A DNA stretch of 64,000 nucleotides from Spirometra erinaceieuropaei (lineage: Eukaryota; Platyhelminthes; Cestoda; Diphyllobothriidea; Diphyllobothriidae), in assembly GCA_902702965.1 (NCBI GenBank), contig CACRXP010000174.1, forward strand, positions 466,301 to 530,300. The letters are read 5' to 3'. The notes under the pieces were generated by a model, which was given only the letters and a program-made list of their open reading frames with translations, searched no databases and was not told the DNA's origin. A program made the translations under genes and the position numbers. Numbering within the stretch: the first letter of the stretch is position 1; the number at the start of each line of letters is the position of its first letter. Positions 57,440 to 64,000 of this stretch are shown piece by piece.

Positions 57440-57860
57440 CTTCATCTGTTAAAGAATTTGGTTGTCAAAACAGGCAGGGTTTCGACAAAACAGCCCGTTA
57501 ACAAGCGCAATGACCTCCCCCTCCGTGCTCTGCGCCGAAATTTGCCTGGGAAGAATAACTGGCCATATGGGCAGGGTGTCGGTGAGCAACGTCTCTAGTG
57601 GCAGTATCAACGATCCACACTGTCAAGTCAGTGTCACGCCACTAATCAACGCCGGTTACAAAACTGCTGCAGTCAGTGAGTTGGATGTGGACGACCAAAT
57701 ACTCATCGCATAATTTACGACCACCGACGTTGAATGCGGTGGTCTGTAGTTGCATGGCAAGTGGACCCTATAAATACTGTACTCTTATGTACCAATCGCC
57801 TTTATCGGTGACTGCCTCTGATTATGGGTTCGAGTAATAAACCTAGACGTCGGAGAATGG
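57440..57860 (+). mobile_element. PLE 3' end, same family as 50.6-51.9 kb
   Basis: In shifting frames: PVNKRNDLPLRALRRNLPG, then a decayed polar tail ending before TATAAATACTGTACTC and the hammerhead-like end CTGATTATGGGTTCGAGTAA (57,818), TAAACCTAGACGTCGG. It aligns along its length with 51,420-51,800, including ATCGCATAATT and the CTGATNATGGGTTC block. Confidence 0.7.
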
Positions 57861-58859
57861 ACTTATTATTCTAGAGGTCGCAGTTCCATCTTCTCAACTG
57901 CTTCTGGGAATTCGCTTCGTCAGTTTTGCTGGTACAGTTCGTGACCTAACTCATGAAATATGCCGGAATCCACTGATGATTGCTAATCACTCGCAAACCA
58001 CCATCAATACGTTGACCCAATAGTTATGCTAATAAATAACAGCTTTAAGGGGAATAAAAGACATAAAGGATAAATTAAAGTCAGTAGAAAATCCCGAAAA
58101 CTGGATCTTTCAGTGAAAATTTTTACAACTCTAAAACAATCCCGAAAATGTCAAAAATTGTTGCAATTGTGTAAACGTCAGTTTGCGATGTACAGAAAGT
58201 CTGGCCATGCAAAACACTAGCTAAGTATAACAGCACAAATAGAACAGCCTCTGAAAATAATCTTTTAGTTAAGTTTGCATTTAAATATACTTCAAGAATT
58301 AGTGCAATTCCAGATATGGCGGTTTGTCAACGGCCTATACTCTGAGCATAGATTCCAAAACGATTTCCCGAGGATTCATGGCACTCTTTACGCTTTTGAA
58401 TTGATTGAGATGTGGTTCGATAAAGCAAATAGGATTTTGCTTAATTTCGCCGATAGGAACGTCATGGGAACAAAAGTTCTCATGAAGTTACATGTTGCCA
58501 GGCCGGTCGGTGGCTAATCAATTTAAATAGAATCGATAGGTGTCATCGTATACAAACCATTTTGTGCATAGATCGATAATATTTCCTTCGTGAAATTAAT
58601 TTTCACTTTCCGTTTGTTCTGGATTACAGGGAGTTTCAGATCGGCCTTGAAAATCGCTGAACACTTCACCATTTTCAGTGCTTTCAATGGATTGCCCATA
58701 ATGACAGATGCTGTATTTGAGAAGTCAACTCGGTCAACACGCGCTTTTGATAACTCATCTTCCGGCCGCTAGAGTTACGCAGGAACTGAAAATATGAGAA
58801 GTTCTCAGGGTTTACAAGTGACTCAGGGCTATTAACAGTCATCGCTCCCACGCCACTCG
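57861..58859. other. Unassigned sequence
   Basis: No family recognised. Confidence 0.4.
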
Positions 58860-59580
58860 CATGACGATGTCGGCGTGTTATGAGCAATGGGGTAAGGAGG
58901 AGGGTGAAACAGTCTACCCTTGGGAGGTAAAGACCGACTACCGCTGCAGACCGCATCGATGGTTATTTAATCATTCACTTGTTTCTTGTGGAGCGAGATA
59001 CTTTAGCCGTACAACGAGAAGCCTGGGAAGGAAAGTACGTGAACACATACGGGCCTGGATAGGCAGAGGTGAAGGCAAATCGATTTCGAGTTCTATTCTC
59101 CCGCATCTTGTCGATACGAATCATCGAGTCAATGCTAAAGAAGCCTTTCAGGTTGTCAACCGGACACCAGCAAAATACCTCCAGGGGCCTATCCCAACGG
59201 GTGCTATCAACAGCCAAGGCGATGGCTATACGCCTAGCGAATCCAGTGCTATGTTTTCAGAATACGTTAACACAGGCACGCTGTCTTCCGTTGCAAAAGC
59301 CGACCCAAGATGGTCATTACACGTCACCTAACCCTGATGATGATGGTGATGTGAGCTCCGCGTACCCGGCTTACAAACATTACTCACAGTCTATGTCCCC
59401 CTTCCTTTCCCGCCCTCGCCTCAATGATCATAACACGCCGACATCGTCATGGGGACGGCGAAGGAACGATGAGTGTTAAGAGCCCCTGAGTTACTTATAA
59501 ACCCTGTGAGCTTCACATATTTTCAACTTCTACGTAGCCCTATCTGCCTGATGATGAGTTATCGAAAACACCTGTTTGCC
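58860..59580 (+). mobile_element. PLE GIY-YIG endonuclease and 3' tail
   Basis: The forward frame reads SCGARYFSRTTRSLGRKVRE, then HIRAWIGRGEGKSISSSILP and HLVDTNHRVNAKEAFQVVNR. This matches the PLE endonuclease block CGASYVGRT.R.L..R..EH..AW...G......SSI..HLVDT.H. The Y-V-G has become Y-F-S, so the nuclease is dead. After a frameshift the C terminus continues AMAIRLANPVLCFQNTLTQA. A tail with TATAAACCCTGTGAGC and CTGATGATGAGTTATCGAAA (59,548) follows. It is closest to the 15.6-16.7 kb copy in type. Confidence 0.82.
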
Positions 59581-62500
59581 AAATTGGCTTTTCGGGCGCA
59601 CCAGGGGAATATTCGCAGAACTTAGCTTCTGTATTATTTGTTCGTTAACACTTTCAAAATAAAACACTTCTTGAAGGCATTTACCGAAGTAGTGAGTATT
59701 GAGATGTTATTTTCATGCGGAAGCCGAAGAATAAAATAAACGTCCAGTACAAAAGTCAGCAAGAAATATGACTTCGATCAGTTGGAAAGTTTTGTGTAAT
59801 AAGTCGACATTTTAGAGTGCTTCAATACTGCATTCCGTTGACGGATGTCTGAGTACTTTGCATTTCTGCACAGTGAATCCAAGAAAAAATTTGACACTTT
59901 TGGTCATCTCTTCCACGTTGCTAAATATACTTATATTTTTCTACCGGAAACGTAAGAACATGCCTTTTACTTTATACTGCGTACATTTAGATATCATTGC
60001 TCACTTTCTGTCTTTATTATGCAATCATAAAAGCACGGCAGAGACACTATATACATACTGACATGGTAATGAAAATGGTAGTGTTTTACTTGTTCCATCT
60101 CTAAATTACGTGCATGTTGAAGCTAAACCGCGCGAAAAGTAATCTTCCATATGTCCAAAACCGAAAATGACGATTCGGTGGTGGTCATTGCTGTAGTAAG
60201 CCGTATAATTTTCCAAACGGCAGTAAAATGTCGACTCATTTAAACGAAAGCGTCAGGCCGCGAAGGCGTGCTTATCTAACTTCTAAATATTGATAAAACC
60301 TCTGGTTCTTCAAAATAAACTGTGTATTATCAAACTGATTTCCACGGTTAACATCGAAAAAAATCAATTTTCAAGTGCAGCAAGCTATGTTTAGCAAACC
60401 CATCGATAATAGCTTACTCCCTTGTTAAAGGAAAACACGCTTGGATGCGCAACTATAGTCCAGGACTGGTATTACCATAGGAAATTGCCCATATATATCG
60501 CGACGTCCAGTTTCGCTCAAATATATGGACATTTTGTCTGGTTAAATTACGTGGACACGTTTTCTGCACAAGAAAAGGACGTTTCTTTGAAGAAGCTGGA
60601 CGAGCGAACAAAGTGCTTAACGTTGTAGAAGTCCAAACACTCCTATAACAGTTTCTGCCATGAGATTTCGCGAGATAGGTCACATACCGTAGTTTTAAGT
60701 ATACATGTGATAACCTCCGATGATTATGCAAACTGTGAACCCAAACGTGAAGTCAGAGGTCTAAATTACCAAGACATGGAATTGCACTCTGATCGCCTGC
60801 GGAATAGAAGAGTGGATCGCGGAGTCGATAGTCGAAATTGTCAGGCCTGACTGACAAAAAACTTAGTACATACGTTAACTGTATAGCTTGAAGTCTCGCT
60901 TCAACGGTTCGCTTAGGCAAAATATCAAAAGTTAGTTCGGACATTCATATAAGTGCGAGTTCAGCTCTTTCAGGATATGCATGCAGAAATAGTCGTTAAA
61001 CACTTTCCTCGAGTCACTCACCCGTTTGCTTTTCGCGTAAGATCTTCAATGAGTACACCAATAGTCCATCCAAAGTTCCGCCACGTAGAAGGCAGTCGTG
61101 GTGTGCACTATGCCCGCCATTGTGGTTCTGTAATGATTAAATGCATAAACATCTAGTTCAGTCCATAAGTTTGACTGAACCCCATATCGGACAATTTTCA
61201 GTATAAGGGAAAATCACGTTTGGTGCGAAGTAGAGGTCAGTAAGCGACGTTTGATTTTGGCGGAGAGATCGTCCACGTTAGGTATATTTCTCTCAACCTT
61301 TTTCATTGAAAGAGTATGGAAGCTTTCAAACCACCAACCATCTTTAGAAATTGTTTTCTGGGAGATTGTCTAATTCGTGTTCAAGCAATGGAAAAGATGG
61401 GTCGCTAAGGAATCTGAAACAGTTAGTTAGTGCACATTCTCGCCAAGTATATTTCTGCTTTCTAAACTTACGCCCATATGCTCGACATCGTCGATGCGAA
61501 ATGTCCCTTAACACTGTTTTGGAAGTTTCCGGAGTTGGCTACTTCAAATGCAACTGGCATATTGATGAAGATAATTCCACACTTCAGATTGCACTTGCAT
61601 CGGGTCTTCTAGGAACGGTCATGCATTTTGCAGGCCTTATCAAAGAACGTGTAAAAAATACTCTTGACCTTTTGATACTACTATTTCTGCTTATTGGGCT
61701 TCTATTTGATTTCGAATATTTTCATGTTTAAATTAAAACTTCAGCTATGACGTTCAAAAACCAATTAAAAACACTATTTTTTGAACCAACGGCTGATTTC
61801 CTCCAACCAGGTTCTATGCCTCTGCGTTTGATTGTGAACTAAGTACTCTGGGAAGGCATATCAGGAAGTAAACTGTAATTTAAACGTCTTAGCGCATATA
61901 AAACTTGAATTTTTTGAATAACAGTAGTTAGCCCGTTGTGGGAATATTTTTCAGTACTTGACCCGATGCTTCCTTTACAGAATAGGTCTTTGTGCATTCC
62001 GTTCGCACAAATATTTCACACATGTACCTATGACCGGAAAATATGAACTAATCTGTCGATTGCCAAAGATGAGAAATATTTTCGAAACTGTCAAATAATT
62101 TCGGACTTGGCCTGTGGTAAGATCAGTTATTTTTGCTGAAATTTCTCCGGAATCCTTTTATCTACGTCCATCGGGTGTCACACCCAAAGGGTACGAGAAA
62201 TTCAAATAGGAATGAAGAGCTCTGTCTAGGGTATTAAATACGCGACAGGGACTGTAGGGTAAAGCCAGGAGGAAAAACACTCAGCTCTGCAGAGAAACAT
62301 TGTTTCCCGCATTTTGAATTAGTCTCACCTTATCCGTACTTTAAATTCAGTTGACGGTTGAACAAATATGACTGCGTTACACGGGAGTGGTGATCATGGT
62401 GCAATCTGACTGAAAAGATGCAGTATGGAGATCGAAGCGAAAGTCATGAAAATATATTCTGTATTCGGATTGCATTTTCCGAGGTACATTAGATGTTTAT

Positions 62501-64000
62501 TAAAGAAAATTTGCCTATCTGCTATCCGCAGGATGCAAGTGACAATACAACCATATAACATGGCATAGAATGGGAACGCTTTTAATTAGTTTAATGCTAC
62601 TACAAGTACCGTTTCGAAGACTGACTGACAAAGCATGCAATGAACTTGATGTAGGCAGAAGTCTGTCTGTAAATGAGCTGACGAGATCGATTTTAGTCCG
62701 GTCTCCGGAGCACGATTCTTTAGACGTCCCGAGTGTTACTAAATTCAATATAACTGCTTTTTGCTTATCATCCTTTTTCAGCTCACTGGAAAGTTGTGCT
62801 AAACGGGTCTGTACTATTTTCTGGCAAAATGAGAAAGCTACATGCGTGAAATGAAGATTAAATTAAGTGAGCTTATCCTCTTAAAATGGTGGATTCTATT
62901 ATTATGACGCGCTCAAAATAGTTGATGATAATTAGTCAGGTCACCAAATAAATTTCCTATGCCAAAGGAAGCTTAACTTGATTGCCTGAAGAAGGTTCGT
63001 TGTGTGTGTTTTTACAGAGTTTCAGCAACCAGAAAACTTTTAAGCCTCATGATGGCGTGGCTGGGTGCACAAATATCTCCCTCAGTAAATTTTCATATGG
63101 AAAATGACTAAACTGAATAAATTTGCATATCGCGAATGCAAAACGACCGCCGTAAACAGATGCGGAGAAAAATACACTTAAATGGTCTAAAAGTTTGCAA
63201 TTATTTACCGTTCATCTTCTGTCTTTCAAAATCACGTCTCGATTATTTATCGCAAGTCCCTATGCGACCACTCATGTGCTCGCAGCACTTTGAACTCCAA
63301 AGTAAAGTTGAAATGCTACTACTCGTCTGGAAACCAGTATACAATCGTGAATGGTGATCCCATGCAACTTTTAACATTTACGGTCCCAGATGATAAGTCG
63401 TCAAGAACGAGAGTATTTTATAGAAATCTTGAATAGACTCAAATACTGGCTGGCCGCCTTCGATCGGGGTAGTGTTGATTGATGACATAGAATGACTTCG
63501 GAGTGACCGCCCCAGTGACAATTTCTGTACTAATATCACTTCTCAGATTCATTTTTGTACCACACTAAGTGATATGCACAGTATTAATTTTCAACAGTCC
63601 GCAAACTAAAATGGACAATATCGAAAACGGCACACATTCGCAATAGTAAGAAAATTTCAGACAGACTGGAGATGGGTGCTGACACAGTGAATAAAATAGT
63701 CGGGTAGTCTGTCTACAGGACATTCTAAGGGCCACATATAAAAGGCTTTGGTGATGGTTATCAGACTTCACATAAATGAGAGTAGCTTAGAAGGTGCATT
63801 AAGAAGTATCCCGTGCATATGAACCCTCATTTTTCAGAAGAACCGAGCTATTTCATCAGTTAGCAACTGTCAAATCCGTGAATGTTAGCGTATTGGAAAA
63901 ACTAGAAGGCAGGCATGCCTGTTAATAGTAAGCCAAGTAGGCACTTGATCCGACGTGGATCGAAGTCGGTCCTCTTCCCTTCCTCATATCTCAGTGGTTT
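59581..64000. other. Unassigned sequence
   Basis: No recognised element. The longest open frame (61,351-61,731, plus) encodes 126 residues with a hydrophobic end (TLDLLILLFLLIGLLFDF), but it has no homology I know and no splice or initiation context, so it is not called as a gene. Confidence 0.4.

Noticed and set aside
61351..61731. A 126-codon plus-strand frame with a hydrophobic end, possibly a membrane protein
   Set aside because: No homology, no good initiation or splice context, and AT-rich DNA often yields hydrophobic chance frames.
1..64000. CRISPR arrays, operons, phage or bacterial features
   Set aside because: No regularly spaced direct repeats, no ribosome-binding sites ahead of long open frames, and clear eukaryotic splice structure.

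Overview
The window is 64 kb of animal nuclear DNA. It is AT-rich, has spliced exons with GT..AG introns, contains no bacterial-style operons, and is crowded with decayed retroelements. The mix of Penelope-like elements (PLEs) with GIY-YIG endonucleases, CR1 and RTE-like LINEs, a LINE tail with C2H2-type finger remnants and a tRNA-derived SINE points to a flatworm, most likely a cestode of the Diphyllobothriidea type. The species assignment is an inference.

The main gene lies on the minus strand and runs from beyond 50,057 (its 5' end is not resolved) down to a stop codon at 2,882. I assemble fifteen candidate coding exons, called E1 (50,057-49,846) to E15 (3,069-2,882). Almost every junction has a recognisable splice acceptor and donor, and the codon phase closes from one exon to the next. 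The product is a Ras-family guanine nucleotide exchange factor. E1-E3 carry a RasGEF N-terminal (REM) region, E4-E8 the catalytic RasGEF (CDC25-homology) domain, and E9-E15 a long Ser/Pro-rich tail I do not recognise. The nearest family resemblance I can name by eye is C3G/RapGEF1, but orthology is not proven. The catalytic domain carries an unusual insertion of about 110 residues inside E5 and a smaller one in E8. Exons make up roughly 3.4 kb of a 47-kb span.

The introns hold the mobile DNA. Intron 9 (12.4-25.3 kb) is a PLE nest. It has a reverse transcriptase/endonuclease copy at 15.6-16.7 kb, a copy at 17.8-19.0 kb bounded by terminal repeats in opposite orientation, another at 20.2-20.9 kb, a 1-kb long-TIR mariner-like element at 21.3-22.3 kb, and a further PLE at 22.5-24.5 kb that runs into a 216-bp assembly gap. 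Elsewhere there are a C2H2-tailed LINE remnant (26.4-26.8 kb), a PLE RT scrap (33.6 kb), an RTE-like RT (38.5-39.2 kb, minus), a CR1 3' half (44.3-45.1 kb), a PLE (50.6-51.9 kb), an RTE-like scrap (56 kb, minus) and two more PLE 3' ends (57.5 and 58.9-59.6 kb). A tRNA-derived SINE lies at 1.7 kb and a rearranged copy of it, flanked by a target-site duplication, at 54.3 kb.

Several PLE tails share a hammerhead-ribozyme-like core (CUGAUGA ... GAAAC-GUC) in which stem III is reduced to the palindrome ACGU, as expected of a ribozyme acting as a dimer. A 165-bp insertion at 51.9 kb is mostly a 61-bp hairpin and carries a 13-bp target-site duplication. These, with the split RasGEF domain and its insertions, are the most interesting items here.
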